Part shown: piece by piece, positions 24,252 through 31,795 of the stretch
Layout of the letters: each line of letters begins with the position of its first letter
Numbering within the stretch: the stretch's first letter is position 1
From: Lachnospiraceae bacterium UBA7589
GTDB taxonomy: Bacteria > Bacillota > Clostridia > Lachnospirales > Lachnospiraceae
Length of the DNA: 35,185 nt
Direction: 5' to 3'
NCBI GenBank assembly: GCA_002476495.1
Contig: DLKL01000019.1
Location: forward strand, 1,837-37,021
Position numbers and translations under genes: made by a program
Notes under the pieces: model-generated
The model's database searches: none
Seen by the model: only the letters and a program-made list of their open reading frames with translations
Told to the model about the DNA's origin: nothing

Positions 24252-24834
24252 GCTGTTATGTGTCACCAACAGAAAACTGGTGAAGGAGGATTTTATCCAA
24301 CGGATAGAAGCTATAGCTGCCTGCAGACCGGATGGAATCATATTAAGAGAAAAGGATATGGATTCCGAAGAATATAAGTCACTGGCTATAGAGGTTATAG
24401 GGATATGTGGGAAATATAATACAACCTGCATATTGCATGGGCACGTTGAGACTGCCCTTGAACTGGGCTGGGATAATATACATATCCCTCTTTCTGACCT
24501 TATAAAACTGTCCTCCGAAATAAGAAGTAAATTTAAACTGTTAGGATCTTCCTGCCATTCGATCAGCCAGGCGAAGGAATGTGAAAAGCTGGGATGCAAT
24601 TATGCAATAGCAGGTCATATATTTGATACGGATTGTAAAAAGGGTCTTCCGGGACGGGGAGCAGAGTTTTATAAAGAGGTATGTGACAGAGTAAATATAC
24701 CCATTTTTGCCATAGGTGGAATATCACCGGCAAATTACAGGCTTCTGGCAAATTGTAACGGAGCAGGAATTTGCATTATGAGTGGTGGAATGGAGTGTGA
24801 AAATGTCAAGGAATATTTAGGAGAGTTTGTATGA
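24244..24834 (+). CDS. tenI: Thiazole tautomerase TenI-like protein
   Basis: ThiE-fold protein of 196 residues. TenI enzymes convert the initial thiazole product of ThiG to the aromatic form used by ThiE. AGHIFDTDCKKGLPGRG contains the histidine (His125) typical of TenI, whereas the genuine ThiE next door has VGAVFPSSTKPDA there. I chose the ATG at 24244 because MCRLLCVTNRKL matches the normal start of the fold; a longer frame begins at 24166 but lies within thiH. The next gene overlaps it by 4 bases. A weak thiamine phosphate synthase activity cannot be excluded. Confidence 0.85.
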   Translation: MCRLLCVTNRKLVKEDFIQRIEAIAACRPDGIILREKDMDSEEYKSLAIEVIGICGKYNTTCILHGHVETALELGWDNIHIPLSDLIKLSSEIRSKFKLLGSSCHSISQAKECEKLGCNYAIAGHIFDTDCKKGLPGRGAEFYKEVCDRVNIPIFAIGGISPANYRLLANCNGAGICIMSGGMECENVKEYLGEFV

Positions 24835-26255
24835 GTATTGATAAAGAAAAATTACTTCTCTATGCAATATCTGACAGAAAAAACTGCGGAGACAGAGAAT
24901 TTTTTCAACAGTTGGAAGATGCATTAGAGGGCGGTATAACCATTCTGCAGCTTAGGGAAAAAAACATGGAAGAGGATGAATTTGTAAGGTATGCCGTAGA
25001 GGTTAAAAAGCTTTGTGATATTTATGGAGTTCCGTTGATAATAAATGACAATCTCAATGTGGCATTGAAGGCAGGGGCTGATGGAGTACATGTCGGTGCC
25101 GGGGATATGCCGGTTAAAGAGATTCGTAAAATAGTACCTGGGAATTTTATAATCGGAGCTACGGCAAAGACTCTTGAACAGGCAAGGCGTGCTTATCAGG
25201 ATGGGGCAGACTATCTTGGCGTGGGGGCTGTTTTTCCGTCATCGACAAAGCCTGATGCAATTCCTGTTACCATGGAGATATTGAGGACAATAAGCAGGGA
25301 GGTGCCCATACCGGTAGCTGCTATAGGAGGAATAGACATTTCCAATATAGAGAAGCTAAGGAACACCGGCATTTCGGGAGTGGCACTGGTGTCCGGTATA
25401 TTTGGTTCTGATAATGTGATAAATACGACAAAAGAGCTAAAAAGAGTGATATCTAATCTATATAGCAGAAGGATAAAAAAATGTCTTACTATTGCAGGCA
25501 GTGATTCCGGCGGAGGTGCAGGTATCCAGGCTGATATAAAAACCATGATTATGAATGGGGTATATGCAATGAGCGCCATAACGGCTCTCACAGCCCAGAA
25601 TACAATGGGAGTATTTGGGATTCAGGAGTCTTCTCCTGAATTTTTAAGACAACAGATACAAGCTGTGTTTGATGATATATTTCCTGACAGTGTAAAAATA
25701 GGCATGGTTTCATCCTCCGGGCTTATAGATGTGATTGGAGAAGAGCTTACATACTATGGTGCAAAAAATGTAGTGGTTGATCCTGTTATGGTATCAACAA
25801 GTGGAGCAAGACTTATGAAGTCTGAGGCAATTAATGCCCTAAAGAGGCTTCTTCCCATGGCCTGCGTGGTGACTCCTAACATTCCCGAGGCAGAAATTCT
25901 TGGCGATATGACAATAGGCAACAGGCAGGATATGGAGAAGGCAGCCAGGGTGATTTGCCATAAATATAAGGCGAGCGTGCTGATAAAGGGTGGGCACAGC
26001 ATAAGTGATGCTGATGACTATCTGTATGACGGTGAAAGAGGAATATGGTATTTTGGCGAAAGAATAGATAATCCTAATACACATGGTACGGGCTGTACTC
26101 TTTCATCAGCCATAAGCGCCAATCTTGCAAAGGGCTATCAGCTTGAGACTGCTGTAAGAAAATCAAAAGAATATATATCAGGTGCGTTAAAATCCATGAT
26201 GGATCTTGGCCATGGAGCCGGTCCTTTAAATCATGGTTACATATTAACTGACTGA
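24831..26255 (+). CDS. thiED: Bifunctional thiamine phosphate synthase / HMP(-phosphate) kinase (ThiE-ThiD fusion)
   Basis: A 474-residue cytosolic fusion. Residues about 8-205 are ThiE, which joins HMP diphosphate with thiazole phosphate: ITILQLREKNM, LIINDNLNVALKAGADGVHVG and GAVFPSSTKPDA are typical. Residues about 216-474 are ThiD, which phosphorylates HMP twice: LTIAGSDSGGGAGIQADIKT, VVDPVMVSTSG, the nucleotide site IKGGH and the catalytic HGTGCTLSSAI. The domains are joined by a short linker without a break in frame. It lies in the riboswitch-controlled operon. Confidence 0.96.
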   Translation: MSIDKEKLLLYAISDRKNCGDREFFQQLEDALEGGITILQLREKNMEEDEFVRYAVEVKKLCDIYGVPLIINDNLNVALKAGADGVHVGAGDMPVKEIRKIVPGNFIIGATAKTLEQARRAYQDGADYLGVGAVFPSSTKPDAIPVTMEILRTISREVPIPVAAIGGIDISNIEKLRNTGISGVALVSGIFGSDNVINTTKELKRVISNLYSRRIKKCLTIAGSDSGGGAGIQADIKTMIMNGVYAMSAITALTAQNTMGVFGIQESSPEFLRQQIQAVFDDIFPDSVKIGMVSSSGLIDVIGEELTYYGAKNVVVDPVMVSTSGARLMKSEAINALKRLLPMACVVTPNIPEAEILGDMTIGNRQDMEKAARVICHKYKASVLIKGGHSISDADDYLYDGERGIWYFGERIDNPNTHGTGCTLSSAISANLAKGYQLETAVRKSKEYISGALKSMMDLGHGAGPLNHGYILTD

Positions 26256-26295
26256 TAGTAAAAATACAGATATTAAGAGAAAGGAAAAGCATTTT

Positions 26296-27600
26296 ATGAT
26301 GGATTATTCAACTCAGATGGAGGCGGCACGAAAAGGAATTATAACTCCGCATATGGAGAAGGTTGCAAAAAAGGAGTATCGTACTCCTGAGGAAATACGT
26401 GAGCTTGTTGCCAAAGGGCAGGTGGTAATTTGTGCAAACAGGCTTCACACATGTATAGACCCTAATGGTGTAGGCTCCATGCTCAGAACAAAGATAAATG
26501 TTAATCTGGGAGTATCCAGGGATTGCAAGGACTACGATATAGAGATGGAAAAGGTTATGGCAGCAGTAGATATGGGTGCAGAGGCAATTATGGATCTATC
26601 CTCCCATGGAGATACCCAGCCGTTTAGAAAAAAGCTTACCGGTGAATGCCCGGCAATGATAGGAACTGTTCCTGTATATGACAGTGTGATTCATTATAAG
26701 AGGGACCTTGCGACTCTCACGGCAAAGGATTTTATTGATGTTGTAAGGCTTCACGCACAGGATGGCGTGGATTTTGTTACTCTGCATTGTGGCATAACCA
26801 GAAAAACCATAGAACAGATAAAGCTTCATAAGAGAAAAATGAATATAGTATCCAGGGGTGGCTCTCTTGTATTTGCTTGGATGTGTATGACCGGAGAAGA
26901 AAACCCATTCTATCAGTATTATGACGAAATATTGGATATATGCAGGGAATATGATGTAACAATATCTCTTGGAGATGCGTGCAGACCGGGGTGCTTAGCA
27001 GATGCCAGCGATGTATGCCAGATTGAGGAGCTGGTAAGGCTGGGAGAACTTACAAAGAGAGCGTGGGAGAAAGATGTACAAGTAATGGTTGAAGGTCCGG
27101 GACATATGCCTTTGGACCAGATAGCAGCTAACATGAAGCTTCAACAGACAATATGCATGGGAGCACCGTTTTATGTACTGGGGCCTATTGTTACTGATAT
27201 TGCACCGGGATACGATCATATTACATCTGCTATAGGAGGCTCTGTAGCTGCAGCGAATGGTGCAGCCTTTCTTTGCTATGTTACCCCGGCTGAGCATCTT
27301 GCACTGCCTAATGTAGAGGATGTAAAACAGGGTATTATCGCATCGAAGATTGCAGCACATGCCGGCGATATTGCAAAAAAAATACCACATGCAAGAGACA
27401 TAGATGATGCCATGGCAGATGCACGACGCACCTTTGATTGGGAAAAACAGTGGGCTTGTTCACTTGATCCTAAAACAGCTGAGGCAATCAGGGCAAACAG
27501 AGCTCCCGAACAGGAGGACAGTTGTTCAATGTGTGGTAAGTTTTGTGCAGTCAGAAGTATGAATAAGGCACTTAACGGAGAATACATAGATATATTATAA
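26296..27600 (+). CDS. thiC: Phosphomethylpyrimidine synthase ThiC (radical SAM)
   Basis: Converts aminoimidazole ribotide to HMP phosphate. The 434 residues match the short clostridial form without the long N-terminal domain of E. coli ThiC. Strong landmarks are CANRLHTCIDPNGVG, DLSSHGDTQPFR, GVDFVTLHCGITRK, VEGPGHMPLDQI and LGPIVTDIAPGYDHITSAIG. The C-terminal cluster motif is CSMCGKFC (Cys410, Cys413, Cys417), a CX2CX3C spacing, one residue shorter than the usual CX2CX4C. ATG at 26296 or 26299; an AAGGAAAAG site precedes it. It is the last gene of the thiamine operon. Together with the genes before it, it allows synthesis up to thiamine phosphate. Confidence 0.97.
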   Translation: MMDYSTQMEAARKGIITPHMEKVAKKEYRTPEEIRELVAKGQVVICANRLHTCIDPNGVGSMLRTKINVNLGVSRDCKDYDIEMEKVMAAVDMGAEAIMDLSSHGDTQPFRKKLTGECPAMIGTVPVYDSVIHYKRDLATLTAKDFIDVVRLHAQDGVDFVTLHCGITRKTIEQIKLHKRKMNIVSRGGSLVFAWMCMTGEENPFYQYYDEILDICREYDVTISLGDACRPGCLADASDVCQIEELVRLGELTKRAWEKDVQVMVEGPGHMPLDQIAANMKLQQTICMGAPFYVLGPIVTDIAPGYDHITSAIGGSVAAANGAAFLCYVTPAEHLALPNVEDVKQGIIASKIAAHAGDIAKKIPHARDIDDAMADARRTFDWEKQWACSLDPKTAEAIRANRAPEQEDSCSMCGKFCAVRSMNKALNGEYIDIL

Positions 27601-27637
27601 TCTGTTGAAGGAATATTATTGTTATAACAGTTATATA

Positions 27638-27669
27638 AATCAAGGAGGAGCTAAAGCTCCTCCTGATTT
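27638..27669. terminator. Shared terminator between thiC and the DUF202 gene
   Basis: GGAGGAGC pairs with GCTCCTCC around TAAA (27644-27663), extended by TCA/TGA. On the minus strand a T-rich stretch follows; on the plus strand it is weaker. The stop codon of the minus-strand gene lies inside the loop. Confidence 0.6.
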
Positions 27670-28034
27670 ATAAGCTGTATATTAAGCTCGGCCTTTTTTG
27701 CAAGCTCTTCAGATTTTTTTTCCATATCCATAAGTCTGCGTTTCATTTTTGGATAGGTGGTTGCGTCCTTGTATATAAAGTAGAGTGCAAAAATGAGCAG
27801 AAAGGCTGTAAGTATTCCTGTGAAAATCTGGGAGATTCCCAGTATAGGCAGTGCTTTAAAAATTGTAGCTGCGCTACCAATCAGGGAAACTATGGTACGA
27901 AGATATGCCAGGTGGGTCTGCTCAACAGACATTTTGCTGTTAGTAAATGCCAGCTGGGTTCTGATTTTGGAAAGCTCAGTTCTTTCAACAGCCAGCTGGT
28001 TCTGATTATAAGCCAGTGCTTTTTTTGTATTCAT
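27651..28034 (-). CDS. DUF202-type small membrane protein
   Basis: The protein has 127 residues. A coiled-coil-like N-terminus (about 5-40, NQLAVERTELSKIRTQLAFT) leads into the DUF202 signature VEQTHLAYLRTIVSLIGSAA, then two transmembrane helices (about 45-62 and 68-90) and a charged C-terminal helix. It resembles YidH-like proteins, whose function is unknown. It is the only minus-strand gene in this half of the window, convergent with thiC and divergent from the diguanylate cyclase. The ATG has a GGGAGG site. Confidence 0.8.
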   Translation of the reverse strand: MNTKKALAYNQNQLAVERTELSKIRTQLAFTNSKMSVEQTHLAYLRTIVSLIGSAATIFKALPILGISQIFTGILTAFLLIFALYFIYKDATTYPKMKRRLMDMEKKSEELAKKAELNIQLINQEEL

Positions 28035-28058
28035 ATGATTACCTCCCTTTCTGCATAA

Positions 28059-28077
28059 GGTATATTAACGATATACC
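28059..28077. promoter_or_regulatory. Inverted repeat upstream of the DUF202 gene
   Basis: GGTATAT and ATATACC flank TAACG, a perfect 7-bp repeat 25 bases before the minus-strand start. It may be an operator overlapping a -10 region; the regulator is unknown. The rest of 28035-28289 holds no clear gene or strong promoter. Confidence 0.35.
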
Positions 28078-28289
28078 AGGAGAAAAGTATATGTTACTTA
28101 CAGTATATAATTCAGATGAATTTTTGGCAATGAATTTCCTAAAACTGACGAAAAAAAAGAAAATATAAAATTACTTGTATAATTCTGTCAAATAAAGTAG
28201 AATTGTGTACATAGGGTACATTGATGATGTAGTTTATGGTAACACAGAGGAATGACAGACATATTTTATTTAGAAGGTGAATTTGAAAT

Positions 28290-29609
28290 ATGGGAATTAG
28301 CAAAATGCTTGAATCATATGACATATCAGATTATCACAGACTACAGTGTCTTGGGGATAGTGTAAGTGACATATTACAGTTGATTTTGAGTAAACTTAAT
28401 GTAGGCGTTGGAGTGTTTGAGGTTGGGGAGAGAATAAGATCATTTTACATTAATGAAGCTTTCTTTACCTCTATTGGCTATAGCAAGGAAGGTTATGCCC
28501 GTTTATCACAGAACGAATTGCTGGCAATTTGCCCGGATGATCAGGATGGCTTTGAAAGGTATGTCCGTGAGCAGGCGGCAAAGAAAGAACATATTGAATA
28601 CACGCTTGGGGCGTATACGGAGGATAAAACTCTTAATTACTTTCATATCAGCGGAGTATGTCTGGACGTAGAAAAGGATAACCATCCGATATATTTAACT
28701 GTGCTGAATAATGTTACGGAAAAAAAGGCTTATGAAAAAAGCATCGAAAAGATAAAAAAGATTAACAGTATGCTTATGATGCAGGAAGAAAGATATAAGA
28801 TATTGGAGGCAACAGCCAAAGGTCTGTTGTTTGAATATAATCCGGAAACAGATATCATGGTATTTTCCTACAATTTTCCTGAAAATAAAATGCGAAGAGA
28901 AATCAAAAACTATAGCAGGTTTATGGATAAGTCTCCCATGGTTCATCCTGATTATATAAAGGCCTTTAAGGATGCATTATATGGGGCATGTAAGAATGAG
29001 GTGGAGGATAATCTTGAATATCTTTCCACTGTTTCCGGTGGCGGATACAGATGGCATTGCACTCATTACAAGAGTGTGGTAGACTCAGATGGAAATATTA
29101 TTAGTGTTATGGGGCGCATTGAGGATATTCATGAGGAAAAAATGGAAAGAGAAAATCTTCAGGATATGGCAGAAAAAGACGGCCTTACTAATATGTATAG
29201 AAAGAATGTTGCATTTGCGAAAATGCAAAAATATGTGAATGATTTTCCTGATGGAAAATACTACTTTACCCTGCTGGATTTGGATGACTTTAAGAGCATA
29301 AATGACAAATATGGCCACCAGTATGGTGACCAGATACTTGTGGATCTGTCCGATAACATGAGAAGTATATTCGGAGAGGACTGCTTAATGGGAAGATTCG
29401 GGGGAGATGAGTTTGTAATTCTTACAAAAGATGTTTCAAGAGAAGAATTAGAAGAAAAATTATGCAGATTAAAGGAAAAAAGTCATTTTTGTGCGGGCAT
29501 CGTTGAATGGAAGACTGAGGAAGATGCAAGAGCTGTGTTTAACAGGGCAGATAAGGCGATGTACCATGTAAAGCATATGCAAAAGAATGGTATTTATATT
29601 GCCGACTGA
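28290..29609 (+). CDS. PAS-domain diguanylate cyclase
   Basis: Probably makes the second messenger cyclic di-GMP. The 439 residues contain two PAS-like domains (about 30-155 and 165-285, with the PAC-like end HYKSVVDSDGNIISVMGRIEDI), a coiled linker, and a GGDEF domain (about 290-435). The active motif is intact (GGDEF, 371-375), as is DLDDFKSINDKYGHQYGD. The RxxD inhibitory I-site before GGDEF is not present in canonical form. No transmembrane segment is visible, so it acts in the cytoplasm on an unknown signal. A terminator follows. The ATG at 28290 has an AAGGTG site about 11 bases upstream. Confidence 0.93.
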   Translation: MGISKMLESYDISDYHRLQCLGDSVSDILQLILSKLNVGVGVFEVGERIRSFYINEAFFTSIGYSKEGYARLSQNELLAICPDDQDGFERYVREQAAKKEHIEYTLGAYTEDKTLNYFHISGVCLDVEKDNHPIYLTVLNNVTEKKAYEKSIEKIKKINSMLMMQEERYKILEATAKGLLFEYNPETDIMVFSYNFPENKMRREIKNYSRFMDKSPMVHPDYIKAFKDALYGACKNEVEDNLEYLSTVSGGGYRWHCTHYKSVVDSDGNIISVMGRIEDIHEEKMERENLQDMAEKDGLTNMYRKNVAFAKMQKYVNDFPDGKYYFTLLDLDDFKSINDKYGHQYGDQILVDLSDNMRSIFGEDCLMGRFGGDEFVILTKDVSREELEEKLCRLKEKSHFCAGIVEWKTEEDARAVFNRADKAMYHVKHMQKNGIYIAD

Positions 29610-29639
29610 CTCAGAATAATCCGGAGTATATTAAAATCA

Positions 29640-29672
29640 GGAGTATCACAGTATATGTGACACTCCTTTTTT
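29640..29672 (+). terminator. Rho-independent terminator after the diguanylate cyclase gene
   Basis: GGAGTATCAC pairs with GTGACACTCC (one mismatch) around a 7-base loop; six T follow. Confidence 0.8.
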
Positions 29673-29745
29673 ATATAAGTGTCACAATGTAAGCTTTGTT
29701 TGTTATGGAAAAACTCTATAGTAACAGGGAAGGAGAAGGCGGCTT

Positions 29746-30624
29746 ATGCAGACCGGAAATAAAAAAAGAATAAAAATATTGAAATTTATTCTTTTTACAT
29801 TTGGAATAATAGGTATTGCTGCTTTAATTGCAGGAGCCGTGTTATTCACAAAGAATATATATGATAAAAAGGATAAGAATATAGCAGAGGATAGTGAGTG
29901 GGAAACAGAAACGGAAACAGAAACGGAAACAGAAACGGAAACAGAAACGGAAACAGAAACAGAAACGGAAACAGAAAACAGTACCGGTGAAGAAGCTCAG
30001 GGTACATTGACAAAACCTCAAAATACAATAGAAGCCAATAATAAAGAAGAGGGAAGCCTTAACAGGAATGGCATGTTTTCAGACGCTGTATTTTTGGGAG
30101 ATTCCAGAACCCAGGGACTGGTATGGCTCACAGGTATTAATACAAATGTTTATGCATATAAGGGACTGAATGTGACTTCGGTATACACCGAAAGAGTGAT
30201 TCCCTGGAATGGTACATATATCACTCCTATGGAGGCATTATGTAACACTGAATATAGTAAGGTCTATCTTATGTTTGGCATAAATGAAACAGGCTGGCCA
30301 AGTGGTGAAATATTTATTGATGATTACAGAAAAATAGTAGAAGATATAAAAACGAACAATCCTGAAGCAAGGATATTTATCCAATCAATCATTCCTGTCA
30401 GCCAAAAGGTATCGGATAATAGCAGTTATGTCAAAAATGAGAAAATATTATATTTTAACCGGCTGCTTGAAGAAATGGCAAAGGATGAAGGAGTTGAATA
30501 TGTAAATGTTGCCGAAGCTGTTGCAGTTAATGGAGTTTTGCCTGATGACGCTGCTGTAGACGGTATACATCTCACTCAGGAATACTGCTACAAATGGTTG
30601 AATTATCTTAGGAAGAATACATAA
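29746..30624 (+). CDS. Membrane-anchored SGNH/GDSL hydrolase with a Glu-Thr repeat linker
   Basis: Probable extracytoplasmic esterase, 292 residues. A basic N-terminus and one transmembrane helix (about 12-34) anchor it. A repetitive Glu-Thr linker (residues 53-77) and a further polar linker lead to an SGNH domain (about 108-290) with AVFLGDSRTQG (Asp119, Ser120) as block I, MFGINETGWPSG as the Gly/Asn block, and DGIHLT (Asp272, His275) as block V. All catalytic positions appear intact. It may remove acyl groups from cell-wall or surface glycans. A small membrane protein gene follows after 16 bases. Confidence 0.88.
   Translation: MQTGNKKRIKILKFILFTFGIIGIAALIAGAVLFTKNIYDKKDKNIAEDSEWETETETETETETETETETETETETENSTGEEAQGTLTKPQNTIEANNKEEGSLNRNGMFSDAVFLGDSRTQGLVWLTGINTNVYAYKGLNVTSVYTERVIPWNGTYITPMEALCNTEYSKVYLMFGINETGWPSGEIFIDDYRKIVEDIKTNNPEARIFIQSIIPVSQKVSDNSSYVKNEKILYFNRLLEEMAKDEGVEYVNVAEAVAVNGVLPDDAAVDGIHLTQEYCYKWLNYLRKNT
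29902..29976 (+). repeat. Hexanucleotide tandem repeat coding for (Glu-Thr)12
   Basis: Twelve copies of GAAAC(A/G), mostly alternating as the 12-mer GAAACAGAAACG, with one break in the pattern. Gain or loss of units keeps the frame and would only change the length of the linker between the membrane anchor and the SGNH domain. Confidence 0.95.
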
Positions 30625-30640
30625 CAGAAGGGACATAAAA

Positions 30641-30847
30641 ATGGAAAAAAATCTGACTGATGGCAGTATATTAAAGAATATAAGTAAATCCATAGGTGCA
30701 GGTCATAAGGAAAAGACATCTATACTGGTGGAAAATACAATAACTATATTTATGGGTATTTCCGTAGGATTAATGGGAATTTTACTTGCTTTCAAAGTAG
30801 CATTAAGGTGCTACTATACGAATTTTAGTACGGATTTTATGGCTTAA
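30641..30847 (+). CDS. Small membrane protein of unknown function
   Basis: The protein has 68 residues with one hydrophobic segment (about 33-54, ITIFMGISVGLMGILLAFKV). The ATG follows AGAAGGGA. It lies 16 bases after the SGNH hydrolase gene, so co-transcription is likely. I do not recognise a family. The clear ribosome site, the operon position and the hydrophobic helix support a real gene. Confidence 0.6.
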   Translation: MEKNLTDGSILKNISKSIGAGHKEKTSILVENTITIFMGISVGLMGILLAFKVALRCYYTNFSTDFMA

Positions 30848-30853
30848 AAATAC

Positions 30854-30882
30854 TTTACTTTTTTGGAATAAGAGGATATACT
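30854..30882 (+). promoter_or_regulatory. Promoter of the FliD-like gene
   Basis: -35 TTTACT (30854-30859), 17-base spacer, -10 TATACT (30877-30882), 45 bases before the start codon. It reads as sigma-A like and not as a flagellar sigma-28 promoter. Confidence 0.45.
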
Positions 30883-30927
30883 GTAAGCATAGGAAATATT
30901 TTGATAATCCTAAGGAAGGTGACGTCA

Positions 30928-31650
30928 ATGAGAGGAATAAGTAATTTTTCATTGTACAGTAATTTGAATAATAACTACAGCAGTCTGTTTGGCAGTGTTA
31001 GCGGTAAAAACAGCAGCATTGAAGCCGGCTTTAATTTTCTGGATCTTGCAACTATCAGGAATGGCTCTTATAAAAAGCTCCTTAAGGCTCAATATGCAAA
31101 GAATAAGGAAACAGGCAGCCGTGACAGGCAGGCTTCTTTGGACAGCAACAGGTTTACGGTTTCAAAAACATCTGATAAGAAATTGCAAGATGGCGTGTTA
31201 TCGTTGAAAGAATCTGTTAAAAAGCTTGATTCACAGGATTTGTGGAAGAAGCAGGATGGGGAATATAATGTTGAAAATATAACCGGTGCAATCAAAGATT
31301 TTGCCAAGGAATATAATAACGTGATAGACCAGGCAGACCAGAACTCATCATCAGAGGTAAGTAATAGTGGCAGATGGATGAAGAGCCTTACTAATACCAT
31401 GAAGGGTTCCCTCGATAAGGTAGGAGTAAGAGTGGAAGAAAATGGTAAGCTTACGGTGGATGAGGAAGCTTTGAAAAAATCAGATATGAAATCAGTGAAG
31501 GCAATGTTCAGCGGAACATATTCTTATGCTAACCAGACAGCCAGGAAGGCAGGTAGTGTTGTAAGTGCATCAATAAGAGGCGGCAGTGTATATTCTGGCA
31601 ATGGAAGATATGCTACAGTGGCAGGTAGTTGGTTTAGCACTGTGATTTAG
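30928..31650 (+). CDS. FliD-like protein fragment or orphan, function unknown
   Basis: The protein has 240 residues. I chose the ATG at 30928 because GGAAGGTGA lies 5-13 bases upstream. No signal peptide or membrane helix is visible. Residues about 85-215 resemble the C-terminal part of the flagellar cap protein FliD: LDKVGVRVEENGKLTVDEEAL (from about 162) followed by VKAMFSG. The N-terminal part (SLYSNLNNNYSSLFGS, IRNGSYKKLLKAQY) is different from FliD and Ser/Asn-rich. No other flagellar gene lies nearby. It may be a chaperone-like or secreted relative of FliD. A terminator follows directly, so the gene is transcribed alone. Confidence 0.6.
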   Translation: MRGISNFSLYSNLNNNYSSLFGSVSGKNSSIEAGFNFLDLATIRNGSYKKLLKAQYAKNKETGSRDRQASLDSNRFTVSKTSDKKLQDGVLSLKESVKKLDSQDLWKKQDGEYNVENITGAIKDFAKEYNNVIDQADQNSSSEVSNSGRWMKSLTNTMKGSLDKVGVRVEENGKLTVDEEALKKSDMKSVKAMFSGTYSYANQTARKAGSVVSASIRGGSVYSGNGRYATVAGSWFSTVI

Positions 31651-31661
31651 AATTGTTATAT

Positions 31662-31695
31662 AAAAAAGCGGTTAGCATGAGCTGGCTGCTTTTTT
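31662..31695 (+). terminator. Rho-independent terminator after the FliD-like gene
   Basis: AAAAAAGCGGTTAGC pairs with GCTGGCTGCTTTTTT (three G-U pairs) around ATGA, with a T-run at the end. The long A and T arms make it work on both strands. Confidence 0.8.
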
Positions 31696-31795
31696 ATTAT
31701 TTACGGAGGAAAACAGTTATTTTCCGGACAAAGTGCAAAGCATTTTGCGTAGATGAAATAGATTAACCGTAAATGAACCGGCAAAGAGGTAATAT

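Noticed and set aside
26995..27390. A 131-codon open frame on the minus strand
   Set aside because: Antisense to thiC, with an unusual Cys/Tyr-rich composition typical of a shadow frame.
28035..28289. Possible cyclic di-GMP riboswitch upstream of the diguanylate cyclase
   Set aside because: I do not find the conserved GEMM tetraloop/receptor elements; only short AT-rich repeats are present.
29902..29976. Repeat considered as a CRISPR-like array
   Set aside because: The units are 6-12 bases, contiguous and coding, with no spacers.
29846..30028. A Phe/Leu-rich open frame on the minus strand (LFPFLFPFLFP)
   Set aside because: It is the reverse reading of the Glu-Thr repeat and not a membrane protein gene.
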